The notes beneath the pieces are model-generated. The model had not been told where the DNA came from, did not search any database, and worked only from the letters and a program-made list of their open reading frames with translations. From contig JAPLIC010000020.1 of assembly GCA_026389315.1 (NCBI GenBank), forward strand, positions 1 to 63,874: a DNA stretch of 63,874 nucleotides. The letters are read 5' to 3'. Shown here one piece after another: positions 34,268 to 44,056 of this stretch (positions within the stretch are counted from its first letter, which is position 1; each line of letters starts with the position of its first letter). The position numbers and the translations under genes are program-made. This DNA comes from Cyanobacteriota bacterium (GTDB lineage: Bacteria > Cyanobacteriota > Cyanobacteriia > PCC-6307 > Cyanobiaceae).

Positions 34268-35548
34268 ATGCTGCCTAACCAAACGTCGGTCCTCGTGGCC
34301 GGTGGCGGTCCGGCCGGATTCATGGCGGCGATCACTGCCGCTGAAGCCGGGGTCAAGGGGGTGCTGATCCTGGAGGCCACCGCCGAGCCCCTGCATAAGG
34401 TGTTGATCAGTGGCGGTGGCCGTTGCAACGTCACCCATGCTTGTTGGGAACCCAGGGTGCTGGTGGGTCACTATCCCCGGGGCAGCAAGGCCCTGCTGGG
34501 TCCTTTTTCTCGCTTCGCCACAGCCGACACGGTGGCTTGGTTTGCCGCCCGGGGGCTGAGCCTGGTGGAAGAGGCCGATGGACGGCTGTTCCCTTCCAGC
34601 CATCGCTCCTCCTCCGTCGTCGCTGCGTTGCGGCGCCTGGCCAGTGCTGCCGGTGTCAACCTTCAGTCAACCCAGGCCCTGCAGACGGCCGAGGCCCGGG
34701 ATGGTGGTTTTCGCCTCGGTCTGCGCGGTGGGGGGGTCCTGATGGCGGATCGGTTGGTGTTGGCGACCGGCAGCCACCCCAGTGGCCATCGTTTGGCTCG
34801 CGCCCTGGGACACACGATTGTGCCGCCGGTTCCTTCGCTGTTCAGCCTCAGTCTTGATGCGCCCTCGTTGCGGCAATTAGCAGGGGTGACCATGGATCCG
34901 GTGGGCCTGCGGCTTGTCCCCCCCAGCGATCAACATGCCCTCCCTTGCCGCGGAGACGGGGCTGGGGAACTGGTGCAGCGGGGTGCGGTGCTGATCACCC
35001 ACTGGGGGCTGAGTGGCCCGGCCACCTTGCGGTTGACCGCCTTCGCGGCCCGTCGATTGCGGCAATGGGGTTATCACGCCACCCTTGAGGTGGATTGGAC
35101 CGGCGGGCTGTCCCAGGTTGAACTGGAGAGCCATTTCCGCGAGGCCCGCCACCAACAGGCCCGCCGGCAACTGGGCAGTTGGCGTCCCTGGAGCGCCCTG
35201 AGCCGGCGGCTCTGGTGGTCTTTGTTGGAGGGGCATGGCGTGGCCCAGGAGCAGCGCTGGGCCGATCTTTCCGGCCCAATCCAGCGGCAGTTAATCCAGT
35301 CCCTGCGAGCCAGCCGCTACCCCGTCGTCGGTAGGGGCCCTTTCGGAGAAGAGTTCGTGACCGCCGGCGGTGTGCCCCTGGCCGAACTTCAATCAACCAC
35401 CTTTGAAAGTCGATCCCAGCGTGGGCTTTACTTCGCGGGCGAGGTGCTGGATGTCGATGGGGTGACCGGCGGCTTCAATTTCCAACATTGCTGGACGAGT
35501 GGCTGGTTGGTGGGTGGGGCTTTGGCGGCTGATGTGCGGCAGTATTAA
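34268..35548 (+). CDS. HI0933-like NAD(P)/FAD-dependent oxidoreductase
   Basis: This is a 426-residue flavoprotein of the HI0933/YhiN family. The FAD dinucleotide fold is at the N-terminus (VLVAGGGPAGFMAAITAAEAG), then the family-specific KVLISGGGRCNVTHA, LVLATGSHPSGH, and the C-terminal FAD-binding ending YFAGEVLDVDGVTGGFNFQ. The biochemical substrate is unknown. ATG 34268 gives MLPNQTSVLVAGG; its start is back to back with that of dusA, so any ribosome-binding site lies within the dusA coding sequence. Followed after one base by convergent pilC. Confidence 0.93.
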   Translation: MLPNQTSVLVAGGGPAGFMAAITAAEAGVKGVLILEATAEPLHKVLISGGGRCNVTHACWEPRVLVGHYPRGSKALLGPFSRFATADTVAWFAARGLSLVEEADGRLFPSSHRSSSVVAALRRLASAAGVNLQSTQALQTAEARDGGFRLGLRGGGVLMADRLVLATGSHPSGHRLARALGHTIVPPVPSLFSLSLDAPSLRQLAGVTMDPVGLRLVPPSDQHALPCRGDGAGELVQRGAVLITHWGLSGPATLRLTAFAARRLRQWGYHATLEVDWTGGLSQVELESHFREARHQQARRQLGSWRPWSALSRRLWWSLLEGHGVAQEQRWADLSGPIQRQLIQSLRASRYPVVGRGPFGEEFVTAGGVPLAELQSTTFESRSQRGLYFAGEVLDVDGVTGGFNFQHCWTSGWLVGGALAADVRQY

Positions 35549-35549
35549 G

Positions 35550-36788
35550 CTAGCGAATTTTTTCGAATACGGAGAACATCGGTAGATACATCGCAAGTAA
35601 AATTGCTGCTACAATTCCGCCGACCAAAATGATCATGGCGGGTTCAATCAGAGAAGTAAGTAGCTTTACAGTGGCGCTGATTTCGTCTTCATAGAAGTCT
35701 GCCACCTTGGAAAGCATGGCATCCATATTCCCGGTTTCTTCACCCACCCCAAGCATGCTGATAGCCAGCTCTGGGAATAAATTTTTTGTCCCTAATGCGG
35801 TGCTTAGCGGAATACCTTCACTGACGTCCTGACGGCTGGCTTTGATGGCATCGCTCATCACACTGTTACTTGTGGTTTCAAAGAGAAGATCCAGGGCCAT
35901 CAAAATAGGCACGCCGGCTTTGGAGAGGGAAGCCAAGGTTCGGCAAAATTGTGCAGTTACTGTTTTTTGGATCAGGTCACCAAACAGTGGAAGTTTGAGG
36001 ATCAGTCCATCAATCTGCCGGCGCCCAAATGGTGTTTGATAGTAGCGTGCAAGCAAGACGAAGACCAAGATTAGGGCCGCAATGAGCAATAAGGCCCCAG
36101 GTGAGCGAAGAAAATCACTCAGGCTGACCATAAAAATAGTAAAGGCGGGAAGCTCGGCATTGAGTGTCTTGAAGGTGCTGGCAAAGCTGGGAATTAGGAA
36201 TATCGTCATGCCGACAAACACTAAAATAGCTACTAAAAAAACTGTGATGGGGTAACCAAGGGCCGCTTTGACTTGGTTCCGAAGTTTGGAATTCTGCTCC
36301 AGTAGCAAGGCCAGCCGCCGTAGGGTTTCATCAAGGACACCACCGGCTTCACCGGCTTCCACCATGGCAATGGTGAGATTGTCGAATACCCGTGGCCAAT
36401 TCCGCATCGAGTTGGCCAGGTTTTCGCCCTGGTTCACATCCTGAATCATGCTTAAGAGAGCTCTGCGAAAAAGAGGCGGCTTTTGCTGTTTTTGAATCAT
36501 ATCAAGACTGCGAAGAATTGGCACTCCTGCATTAACCATCGCGGCCAATTTGTTTGCAAAAACTGCCTTGTCGCTTATGGTGACCGGTTTTTCAAGCCAG
36601 CGTTTCCAGCCCTCCGGGTCCCTTGGTTTTACCGCGATAGGGCTGCCGCTGCGAGAGCGACTCAGGGTGGTGTAAGTCACCCCTCGGCGCCGCAGGACCC
36701 TGCGGGCTGCCGCCGGATTTTCGGCTTCTAGCTTGATTTCGCGCTGCTGACCAGACTTGGAGCTGTACGTTGCCGTAAAGGTGGGCAT
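35550..36788 (-). CDS. pilC: Type IV pilus inner-membrane platform protein PilC
   Basis: PilC is the GspF-family membrane platform of the type IV pilus motor (412 residues). It has two T2SSF repeats: about 70-195 (FANKLAAMVNAGVPILRSLD, EAGEAGGVLDETLRRLALLL) and about 275-400 (FCRTLASLSKAGVPILMALD, VGEETGNMDAMLSKVADFYE), each followed by membrane helices. Its N-terminus has the usual YTATYSSKSGQQREIKLEA domain. It is last in the pilB-pilT-pilC run. Picocyanobacterial pili of this kind are linked to DNA uptake and attachment. Confidence 0.95.
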   Translation of the reverse strand: MPTFTATYSSKSGQQREIKLEAENPAAARRVLRRRGVTYTTLSRSRSGSPIAVKPRDPEGWKRWLEKPVTISDKAVFANKLAAMVNAGVPILRSLDMIQKQQKPPLFRRALLSMIQDVNQGENLANSMRNWPRVFDNLTIAMVEAGEAGGVLDETLRRLALLLEQNSKLRNQVKAALGYPITVFLVAILVFVGMTIFLIPSFASTFKTLNAELPAFTIFMVSLSDFLRSPGALLLIAALILVFVLLARYYQTPFGRRQIDGLILKLPLFGDLIQKTVTAQFCRTLASLSKAGVPILMALDLLFETTSNSVMSDAIKASRQDVSEGIPLSTALGTKNLFPELAISMLGVGEETGNMDAMLSKVADFYEDEISATVKLLTSLIEPAMIILVGGIVAAILLAMYLPMFSVFEKIR

Positions 36789-36817
36789 GGGTGGGAGCGG
36801 GGAATTCGGTGGGAGGG

Positions 36818-37915
36818 TTAGTGGGCAGCTATTCCGTGACCCAATTGGAAGAGCCGTTCCAGTTCATCGGATCGCCCAGACTTGGCCAGCGCTTCGGCTT
36901 TGCTGATACGTCCTTCCTGTGCCAAGGTCGCTAGGGCCCTTTCCAAGGTTTGCATTCCTTGATTAGCCCCTGTTTGAATTTGGGAATAGATCTGAGCTGT
37001 CTTGGCTTCGCGGATCAGGTTGGCGATGGCAGGGGTATTCACCATGATCTCTTGGGCCATGACGCGCCCAAAGGATCCTTTGATGATCGAAGTGCTCTTG
37101 CATAGGGTTTGGCTGAATACCGCCAATAGACTGCTACTCAATTGCACCCGGATTTGGGCTTGTTGGCCCGTGGGGAAAACATCAACCATCCGGTCGACGG
37201 TCTGGGATGCGGAACTGGTGTGCAAGGTGCCAAGCACTAAATGGCCAGTTTCGGCGGCGGTGATGGCGAGTTGAATGGTTTCAAGGTCGCGCATTTCACC
37301 GACCAGAATCACGTCAGGGTCCTCCCGTAGGGCAGCACGTAAGGCATTGCCAAAGCTGCGGGTATCTTCGTTGACTTCGCGTTGATGGATGATCGATTTG
37401 ACGTTTTTATAGGTAAACTCGATCGGGTCTTCAATGGTAATGATATGTTCTGATCGCGTCTGGTTGATTTGATTCAGCACCGAAGCAAGCGTGGTTGATT
37501 TGCCCGACCCGGTCGGTCCCGTTACCAACACCAGTCCGCGGGGCGAGCGGCACACCTGTTCGAGGATCGGGGAGGAGCCCAGCTCCGTAAGGCTGGGGAT
37601 GTGGCTGCCCAGGGCACGCAAGCAGGCAGCGTAGGTGCCACGTTGACGATAAACATTGATCCGGAAACGCCCAACGCCGCGGAGTCCGTAGGAACAATCG
37701 AGTTCCCAGTTCTGTTCCAGGTGCTTGCGCTGGGAATTGCTGAGCAGTGAGAAAATCAGCCGGCTGCAATCATCATCCGTCAGAGATTCATCGTGGATCG
37801 GCCGCAATTTTCCGTTGAAGCGGCCATAGGGGGGTTGACCTGCGGCCAAGTGGAGATCACTGCCACCAGATTTGACCAGATCGGCCATCAGATCTTCAAT
37901 CATCACTTCATTCAT
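36818..37915 (-). CDS. pilT: Type IV pilus retraction ATPase PilT
   Basis: PilT is the hexameric ATPase that retracts pili (365 residues). Motifs in order are GSDLHLAAGQPPYGRFNGKL (N-terminal PAS-like domain), Walker A in VTGPTGSGKSTTLASVLN, the Asp box TIEDPIEFTYKN, Walker B DPDVILVGEMRDLETI, the His box TGHLVLGTLHTSSASQTVDR, and an AIRNLIRE-like element (AIANLIREAK) near the C-terminus, which is specific to PilT. It lies between pilB and pilC on the same strand, 4 bp after pilB. Confidence 0.95.
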   Translation of the reverse strand: MNEVMIEDLMADLVKSGGSDLHLAAGQPPYGRFNGKLRPIHDESLTDDDCSRLIFSLLSNSQRKHLEQNWELDCSYGLRGVGRFRINVYRQRGTYAACLRALGSHIPSLTELGSSPILEQVCRSPRGLVLVTGPTGSGKSTTLASVLNQINQTRSEHIITIEDPIEFTYKNVKSIIHQREVNEDTRSFGNALRAALREDPDVILVGEMRDLETIQLAITAAETGHLVLGTLHTSSASQTVDRMVDVFPTGQQAQIRVQLSSSLLAVFSQTLCKSTSIIKGSFGRVMAQEIMVNTPAIANLIREAKTAQIYSQIQTGANQGMQTLERALATLAQEGRISKAEALAKSGRSDELERLFQLGHGIAAH

Positions 37916-37919
37916 CGAC

Positions 37920-39377
37920 CTAGCTCCGTGCTTCGAGACAGTAGGGGCATTCCAACCATTCGTCTTGGAGACCTGCTCCGCAACCTTTGCAGGTGAGGGT
38001 GCTGAGGGCCCTGGCCTGGCGTTCGGATTCCAGGCCCGTATCGGTGAGCAGCATGCGTTCGACCTCTTCGAGACTGGTCAACCCCACCCGAACCAGCTCA
38101 AGGCCGTAACCCAGCAGGGTTTTCATGCCACTTTCGATGGCGAGTCGACGCAGTTCGTTGGTGCTGGCCCTTCTGGAAACTGCGGCCGCCAGGGTCTCCG
38201 TCATGGTGAGCACCTCGTACACGCCCACCCGGCCCGAATAGCCGCGACCGTTGCATCGGGGGCAGGCTCCCTCAGTCCCAGCAGTCACCGTGCAAGCGCG
38301 AAAGAAGTGGGGGCTGCTTTCGTTGGCTCCCATCAGACCGAAGTGGGCCAGTTCATTTTCGCCAGGCTGGTGAGGAATGCGGCAGTCGCTGCACAGTTTG
38401 CGCACCAACCGCTGGGAAACTACCCCTAGCAGGGAAGCGCTGACAAGAAAGGGTTCGACACCCATCTCATCGAGCCGTGCGAAGGCACTGACCGAGTCAT
38501 TGCAGTGAAGGGTGGTGAGCACCAGGTGACCGGTGAGGGCCGCTTCGATGGCGGTCTTGGCCGTTTCGATGTCCCGGGTTTCGCCGACCAGGAGGACATC
38601 AGGGTCCTGACGCATGAATGCCCGCAGGGCTACACTGAAATCGTAGCCCTTTTCGCGATTGACCTGGGTTTGGGTGATGCCCCTCAGGCTGTATTCAATC
38701 GGGTCTTCCACGGTGCAGATATTGATTGCCGGATCGTTGCGTTCACTGAGCAGGGCATAAAGAGTCGTGGACTTTCCTGACCCCGTAGGACCTGTCACCA
38801 GGATCATCCCAAAAGGTTTGACTCCCATGTTGCGCACAACCTGCCTTACCCGTCCATCGGTGATCAGGCCATCGAGACCTCCCTGGGTGGCGATGTTGTC
38901 GAGCAGTCGCATCACCACTTTTTCGCCATGCCGTCCGGGCAGGGTGCTGACACGGAAGTCGGTGCTGCGGCCTCGGTAGCTGCGTCGAATTCTGCCATCC
39001 TGGGGAAGACGACGCTCCGAAATATCAAGATCGGCCATAATCTTGACTCTAGATGTGACCGCTGGCGTCATTTTTTTTGGCAAGCTTTCGATATCACGCA
39101 GCACGCCATCCATCCGGAAGCGAATCAGCAGGCGCTCATCCTGCGGTTCCATATGGATGTCGCTTGCCTTCATCGTTAAGGCTTCAATGAGAATGCGATC
39201 AACCAGATTTAGAATAAGAGAATTATTTTCTTCTCGGCCGCTTGCCTCCAGATCTTCGCCAGCGTCGATGGTGGTTTCAGTGTCAGTCGTTGTGACTGCT
39301 TTGCTGAAATCTAGATCGCCGAACAGAGACGTGCGATTTGCATCTTCCGGCCGCGTTGCAAGGGTGTCATGGTTCAT
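37920..39377 (-). CDS. pilB: Type IV pilus assembly ATPase PilB (short form with extra zinc ribbon)
   Basis: PilB powers pilus extension. The ATPase core is complete: SDIHMEPQDERLLIRFRMDG, Walker A VTGPTGSGKSTTLYALL, DPDVLLVGETRDIETA, TGHLVLTTLHCNDSVSAFAR, and the GspE-type tetracysteine (CSDC, CPRC). At 485 residues it is shorter than typical cyanobacterial PilB (about 670) because the N-terminal MshEN domains are absent; grpE upstream leaves no room for them. In addition the last 25 residues hold a second zinc-ribbon-like pair, CKGCG and CPYC, which I do not know from standard PilB. First gene of the pil operon. Confidence 0.94.
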   Translation of the reverse strand: MNHDTLATRPEDANRTSLFGDLDFSKAVTTTDTETTIDAGEDLEASGREENNSLILNLVDRILIEALTMKASDIHMEPQDERLLIRFRMDGVLRDIESLPKKMTPAVTSRVKIMADLDISERRLPQDGRIRRSYRGRSTDFRVSTLPGRHGEKVVMRLLDNIATQGGLDGLITDGRVRQVVRNMGVKPFGMILVTGPTGSGKSTTLYALLSERNDPAINICTVEDPIEYSLRGITQTQVNREKGYDFSVALRAFMRQDPDVLLVGETRDIETAKTAIEAALTGHLVLTTLHCNDSVSAFARLDEMGVEPFLVSASLLGVVSQRLVRKLCSDCRIPHQPGENELAHFGLMGANESSPHFFRACTVTAGTEGACPRCNGRGYSGRVGVYEVLTMTETLAAAVSRRASTNELRRLAIESGMKTLLGYGLELVRVGLTSLEEVERMLLTDTGLESERQARALSTLTCKGCGAGLQDEWLECPYCLEARS

Positions 39378-39591
39378 GGCTGACTCATCCAGTCGGCGGG
39401 GGCGGCAGGGATGGGGCGAGGGACCATCGCCTAGAAAATCCTTGAAACCTAACGGTAATCAAAAAATGTGATCTCGTGTCCATGGTAGTTCAATTGTTGG
39501 GAACCTGGCGGAGGTGCGGGCTTCCGCAGCTTGTGGCCTGGCGCCTCTGGCCTTCAACATGGTTCCATCCGACATTCCGTGCCCAGGCAGT

Positions 39592-40350
39592 ATGAGCGGC
39601 GATTTCCCAAGCGCTGGCGACTCCGACCAAGAGCAGCCGACCATCCCTAAGGCCCACGAAGCGGATCCTGGATGGAGTGGGGCCCCAGGCACGCCCCACC
39701 AAAGTGCCGACGAGACGGTTGTTGCTGAGATTTTGTCCGGGGAGCGATCGGACGGGGACCAAGGTTCCGAGGCCCCAGGCCCGGGTTCAGGGGGCGTTGG
39801 ATCGGCCCAGGACGGCAGTGGCGGTGCCAGCCTGGATGCTCGCCTGGTGGCCCTGCAGGCCGAGAACGACAGCCTTAAGGGCCAATACATGCGCATCGCC
39901 GCAGACTTCGACAACTTCCGCAAGCGCCAGAGTCGCGACCAGGACGATCTTCGCCTCAAGATCACCTGCTCCACCCTCAGTGAAATCCTGCCTGTGGTGG
40001 ACAACTTCGACCGGGCCCGCCAGCAGCTCAATCCCCAGAGCGAGGAAGCCCAGGGCTTGCATCGCAGCTATCAAAATCTTTACAAGCAGCTGGTGGACGT
40101 GTTCAAGCAGCTTGGCGTTTCCCCGATGCGGGTCGAAGGCGAGCCCTTTGACCCCACCCTGCACGAGGCCGTGCTGCGGGAGCCCAGCCAGGAGCATCCG
40201 GAGGATGTCGTCATCGAGGAACTGCAGAGGGGATACCACCTCAATGGCCGCGTGCTGCGCCATGCGTTGGTGAAGGTGTCGATGGGTCCGGGCCCGGGTG
40301 GGGCGCCCCCGACCAACGCTGACCTGGGCTCTGCCGAGCAGGCCGGCTGA
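39592..40350 (+). CDS. grpE: Nucleotide exchange factor GrpE
   Basis: GrpE releases ADP from DnaK. The protein has 252 residues from ATG 39592. The first about 85 are a disordered acidic Gly/Pro-rich segment, followed by the long coiled coil ([34 protein letters not shown]) and the beta domain with [23 protein letters not shown] 39559 is an alternative start. The stop overlaps the dnaJ start (TGATG), coupling the two. Divergent from the pil operon, with about 215 bp between the first genes. Confidence 0.94.
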   Translation: MSGDFPSAGDSDQEQPTIPKAHEADPGWSGAPGTPHQSADETVVAEILSGERSDGDQGSEAPGPGSGGVGSAQDGSGGASLDARLVALQAENDSLKGQYMRIAADFDNFRKRQSRDQDDLRLKITCSTLSEILPVVDNFDRARQQLNPQSEEAQGLHRSYQNLYKQLVDVFKQLGVSPMRVEGEPFDPTLHEAVLREPSQEHPEDVVIEELQRGYHLNGRVLRHALVKVSMGPGPGGAPPTNADLGSAEQAG

Positions 40351-41471
40351 TGGCGGATTACTACGAGCTGTTGGGCGTCCGCCGCGATGCCGATCCGGAC
40401 ACCCTCAAGCGGGCCTATCGGCGGCTGGCGCGCCAGTACCACCCTGATGTCAACAAGGATCCGGCCGCCGAGGATAAATTCAAGGAGGTCGGTCAGGCCT
40501 ATGAGGTGCTGAGCAATCCTCAGCTGCGGGCCCGTTACGACCAGTTCGGCGAGGCCGGCCTGGGTGGTGGCGGCATGCCCGATATGGGGGACATGGGTGG
40601 TTTCGCCGACCTTTTCGAGACCTTTTTCAGTGGTTTTGGCGGCGGACCAGGGGGAGCTGGCGGCGGCCCCCGCCGCCGCAGTCCCCGCCAAGGGAACGAT
40701 CTGCGCCTGGATCTCTCAATCAGCTTCAGCGAGGCCATCGCCGGCATCGAGAAGGAGGTGCAGGTCCGCCATCTGGAAACCTGCGGCACTTGCGAGGGCA
40801 CAGGCGCCAAAGAGGGTAGTGCCCCCACCGGGTGCACCAGCTGCGGCGGAGCTGGTCAGGTGCGGCGGGCCACACGTACCCCTTTCGGCAGTTTCACCCA
40901 GGTGGCCCCCTGCCCCACCTGCGAGGGCACGGGCGAAATGATCGCCGATCCCTGTGGCAGTTGCGCTGGCCAGGGCCTTAGGGAAGTGCTCAAGACGTTG
41001 CGCCTCAACATTCCCGCCGGCGTCGATACCGGCACCAGGCTGCGGGTGACCAATGAGGGCGATGCCGGCCAGAGGGGCGGCCCCTCGGGGGATTTGTATG
41101 TGTTTCTTGGGGTCAAGCCCCACCCCCAGCTGCGGCGTGACGGCATCACCATCCTCTCGGAGGCCCCGCTGAGCTACCTGCAGGCCATCCTGGGCGACAC
41201 CATTGAGGTCGAGACGGTGGATGGTATCGACAAGCTGGAGATTCCAGCGGGGACCCAGCCCGGTACGGTTTTGACCATGAAGGGCAAAGGGGTGCCCAAG
41301 CTGGGCAATCCGGTGGCCCGTGGCAATCACCAGGTCACCGTGAAGGTGCAGTTACCCACCAAGCTCAGCAGCGATGAACGGGACCTGCTGGAACAACTGG
41401 CCGGTCACCACACAAGCAAAGGGCAGCGACCGCCCCACAAGAGCGGCTTGTTCGGGGGGCTGTTCGGCTGA
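40350..41471 (+). CDS. dnaJ: Chaperone DnaJ
   Basis: This is a full-length type I J-protein co-chaperone of DnaK (373 residues). The J domain is at 1-70 with the HPD motif (QYHPDVN). The Gly-rich region follows, then the zinc domain with four CxxCxGxG units ([32 protein letters not shown]) at about 148-215, and the two C-terminal substrate-binding domains. Coupled to grpE by one-base overlap; dnaK itself is not in the window. A TusA-like gene follows 2 bp later. Confidence 0.96.
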   Translation: MADYYELLGVRRDADPDTLKRAYRRLARQYHPDVNKDPAAEDKFKEVGQAYEVLSNPQLRARYDQFGEAGLGGGGMPDMGDMGGFADLFETFFSGFGGGPGGAGGGPRRRSPRQGNDLRLDLSISFSEAIAGIEKEVQVRHLETCGTCEGTGAKEGSAPTGCTSCGGAGQVRRATRTPFGSFTQVAPCPTCEGTGEMIADPCGSCAGQGLREVLKTLRLNIPAGVDTGTRLRVTNEGDAGQRGGPSGDLYVFLGVKPHPQLRRDGITILSEAPLSYLQAILGDTIEVETVDGIDKLEIPAGTQPGTVLTMKGKGVPKLGNPVARGNHQVTVKVQLPTKLSSDERDLLEQLAGHHTSKGQRPPHKSGLFGGLFG

Positions 41472-41473
41472 CC

Positions 41474-41710
41474 GTGACCCCTGCACCCCTGCAATGCCTC
41501 GATCTGCGCGGCATCCCCTGCCCCCAGAACTACGTGCGCACCCGGCTTGCCCTTGAAACCCTTCCCCCCCAGGGTTGGCTGCAAGTCGATCTGGACGCCG
41601 GGGAACCCGAGTCTTCCGTGGCTGAGGGGTTGCGGGGTGAGGGTCATTTGGTCCTGGTGGAGCACCTGCCTCAAGATGGTGCGCGATTGCTGATCCAACG
41701 CGCCCCATGA
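41474..41710 (+). CDS. TusA/SirA-like sulfur-carrier family protein
   Basis: The 78-residue protein has the TusA fold: the Cys motif CLDLRGIPCPQNYVRTRLAL in the N-terminal strand-helix, then GWLQVDLDAGEPESSVAEGL. E. coli TusA uses CPxP; here it is CPQN, the form common in cyanobacteria, so the catalytic Cys is kept. The role (sulfur relay to tRNA or cofactors) is inferred from the family. It starts with GTG 2 bp after dnaJ and overlaps the rsgA start by 4 bp (ATGA), so the four genes are one operon. Confidence 0.85.
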   Translation: MTPAPLQCLDLRGIPCPQNYVRTRLALETLPPQGWLQVDLDAGEPESSVAEGLRGEGHLVLVEHLPQDGARLLIQRAP

Positions 41711-42819
41711 GCGCTACGGATTCAGGTTGTGCCAAGCCCCCGGGGGTCGACGCCAGCCCTTCGTCCGTCAAAGGACGGGTTGTGGCCCTGGAAGCCAATT
41801 TTTGCCGGGTGCATCTCGATCAGCCCGGTCCCCATGGAGTTCTCAGACTGCTGTGCACACGGCGGACGCGACTGGCCAAGACCGGCCTGCAGGTGTCCGT
41901 CGGCGATCGGGTTGGCATTGAGGGCGTGGACTGGGCGGCTGGCCGTGCTGCGGTGGCCTCTCTTGAACCCCGCAGCAGCCTGCTTGAGCGGCCGGCCGTG
42001 GCGAATGTCACCCAGGTGCTGGTGGTGGTGGCCCTGGTCGAACCGGAGCTGGACACCTTGCAATTGACCCGCTTTCTGGTCACCGCCGAGGCGGCCGGAG
42101 TGCCTTTGCAGCTGGTCCTGAGCAAGGCGGATCGCCTGGAGCCGGAGGAGCTGGCGGCCTGGGTCGAACGCCTGGGTCCATGGGGTTACGACCCCTTGCC
42201 GGTGTCCACGCTCAGCGGGCAGGGGATTGCCGCATTACGCGCCTGTCTGGTTAAGAATTCCTGGGGCGGCGGGATCGCCGTGTTGTGCGGTCCCTCCGGG
42301 GTAGGCAAAAGCAGCCTGCTCAACGCCCTGGTTCCCGGTCTGGCCCTACGGGTGGCCGCCGTTTCCGGTCGCCTGCAGCGCGGACGCCACACCACCCGCC
42401 ACGTTGAACTGCATGCCTTGGAGAAAGGGAGCGGGCTGTTGGTGGCGGACACGCCTGGTTTCAACCGCCCCGCCCTGCCCTCGGACCCATTGCAGTTGGC
42501 TTCGGCTTTCCCTGAGATTCGGCAGCGACTTCAGGAGGGCGGCTGTCGCTTTGCAAATTGCCGCCACCTGGATGATCCAGGCTGTCGGGTGGGAAGGGAC
42601 TGGATGCGGCATGCGTTGTATCGCCGCTGCCTGGAGGAAATCGATGCCAGCCCGGCCGTGATCCGCCGGTCCCAGGGGGGCACCCGCCAGAGGGGGGGGC
42701 GGGAAGAACCCCTGCTGCAGGGCCAGTGGCGTCAGCCTTCTCGCCGGCAGGGCCGTCAGGAGCTGGCGGGTGAAATCAGCCCCCCAGACCCGGAAGATTC
42801 AGCTCCAGGCCCCCCGTGA
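41707..42819 (+). CDS. rsgA: Small ribosomal subunit maturation GTPase RsgA
   Basis: RsgA is a circularly permuted GTPase that checks late 30S assembly. It has 370 residues: an OB-fold (about 18-80), then G motifs in permuted order, LSKADRL (G4), [14 protein letters not shown] (G1), [10 protein letters not shown] (G2) and ADTPGFN (G3). The C-terminal zinc-binding region is [14 protein letters not shown], followed by an Arg/Gly-rich tail. It overlaps the TusA-like gene by 4 bp and is convergent with the YbaB gene, the two overlapping by 44 bp. Confidence 0.95.
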   Translation: MSATDSGCAKPPGVDASPSSVKGRVVALEANFCRVHLDQPGPHGVLRLLCTRRTRLAKTGLQVSVGDRVGIEGVDWAAGRAAVASLEPRSSLLERPAVANVTQVLVVVALVEPELDTLQLTRFLVTAEAAGVPLQLVLSKADRLEPEELAAWVERLGPWGYDPLPVSTLSGQGIAALRACLVKNSWGGGIAVLCGPSGVGKSSLLNALVPGLALRVAAVSGRLQRGRHTTRHVELHALEKGSGLLVADTPGFNRPALPSDPLQLASAFPEIRQRLQEGGCRFANCRHLDDPGCRVGRDWMRHALYRRCLEEIDASPAVIRRSQGGTRQRGGREEPLLQGQWRQPSRRQGRQELAGEISPPDPEDSAPGPP

Positions 42820-43117
42820 GGTCATCCATGCGTTCGCGCATGGTGCTGGTGGAGACCTGATAAGCGTTCTGAAGTGCCTCAAGGACGGCCGCTTCGACGG
42901 CCGCCGGCTCTGCGGTGAGCAAGGCGGGGTCCACCCGCACCTTCAGGGGTTGCTGGTTGCCGGAAAGCCAGATACTGACCCTTCCATCGGCGCTTTGGCC
43001 CTCGAGTTCCATCGCCTCCAGTTCTGTCTGCAGTTTTTGGGCGTCCTGCTGGATCTGTTGGGCCTTGCGGAAGGCTTCGGTGAGCTGACCGAAATTGGGG
43101 AGTCCGAAGCCGGCCAT
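42776..43117 (-). CDS. YbaB/EbfC family nucleoid-associated protein
   Basis: This 113-residue protein is of the YbaB/EbfC DNA-binding family, tweezer-like homodimers. Visible features are [19 protein letters not shown] (N-terminal helix), then [20 protein letters not shown] (beta sheet) and the C-terminal helix [17 protein letters not shown] chose ATG 43117 ([10 protein letters not shown]); the frame is open to 43234. It lies 3' of murB on the same strand, with its own 3' end overlapping rsgA on the other strand. Confidence 0.92.
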   Translation of the reverse strand: MAGFGLPNFGQLTEAFRKAQQIQQDAQKLQTELEAMELEGQSADGRVSIWLSGNQQPLKVRVDPALLTAEPAAVEAAVLEALQNAYQVSTSTMRERMDDLTGGLELNLPGLGG

Positions 43118-43158
43118 GGAGACGTGGAAACAAAGATTGAATTTACAGACCGGTGCCT

Positions 43159-44055
43159 TTAGAAGCCGAGGCGTTTGACCTCTGGGTGCAGCAGGATTCC
43201 GTATTTCTCCAGAACCTTGCCCTGGACCAGGCACAACAGGGTATCGATGTCTGCCGCCGTGGCGCTGCCGGTGTTGACGATGAAGTTGGCATGCAGGGGG
43301 GAAACCTGGGCTCCCCCAACGCTCAGGCCCTTGAGGCCCAGCTCCTCAATCAGTTGGCCGGCTTTGCGGGGTTCTGGATTGCGAAAGACACTGCCGCAAC
43401 TGGGCTGCTGGTATGGCTGGCTCTTGGTGCGAGAGTGCAGGTTGGCGCTGGTGTTGGCCGTGATGGCGGCGGGATCATGGCCGGGGCTCAGCCGAAAACG
43501 GGCCGACAGCACCAGCAGCGCTTCGTCCTGCAGGCGACTGTGGCGGTAGGCGAAAGCCAGGTCCCGAGCCTCAAGCACGAAGGGTTGGTCCGGCCGTTCG
43601 GGATCGATGACCTGGATGGAATGCAGCCACTCGGCGCTACAGCCCCCCTGGGCACCCGCATTCATCACAACGGCCCCGCCAACGGTGCCGGGGATCCCTA
43701 CCGCCCATTCGAGGCCATGCAGCCCCTGGCGAGCCACTTTGCGGGCCAGGGTTGGGATCGGTTCGCCCGCTTGGGCTTCCACCCAGCCCTCCTTTGGATC
43801 TAGCTGGCTGCCCTGGAGGCGCCGCTGGCACAGGGTGAGGCCTGGCAGTCCGTCATCGCTGACCAAAAGGTTGGATCCGGCGCCGATGCACCGCATGGGC
43901 ACGTTTCTCTCCAGGGCCCAGCGCACCAGGGCCACAAGGGAGGCCTGGTCCGACGGTTCGGCAAACCATTGGGCCGGGCCGCCGACGCGCCAGGTGGTGA
44001 AGTCCTTCAGGTCCACCGCCTTGAGGAGGTCGGCAGGGGGGGGCTCAGCCGGCAA
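43159..44055 (-). CDS. murB: UDP-N-acetylenolpyruvoylglucosamine reductase
   Basis: MurB is the FAD enzyme that makes UDP-MurNAc in peptidoglycan synthesis. It has 298 residues with the FAD-binding [35 protein letters not shown], the type I loop [17 protein letters not shown] with the active-site Ser, and [13 protein letters not shown] near the C-terminus. It starts one base after the murC stop, so murC-murB is a tight operon, followed by YbaB. Confidence 0.96.
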   Translation of the reverse strand: MPAEPPPADLLKAVDLKDFTTWRVGGPAQWFAEPSDQASLVALVRWALERNVPMRCIGAGSNLLVSDDGLPGLTLCQRRLQGSQLDPKEGWVEAQAGEPIPTLARKVARQGLHGLEWAVGIPGTVGGAVVMNAGAQGGCSAEWLHSIQVIDPERPDQPFVLEARDLAFAYRHSRLQDEALLVLSARFRLSPGHDPAAITANTSANLHSRTKSQPYQQPSCGSVFRNPEPRKAGQLIEELGLKGLSVGGAQVSPLHANFIVNTGSATAADIDTLLCLVQGKVLEKYGILLHPEVKRLGF

Positions 44056-44056
44056 T

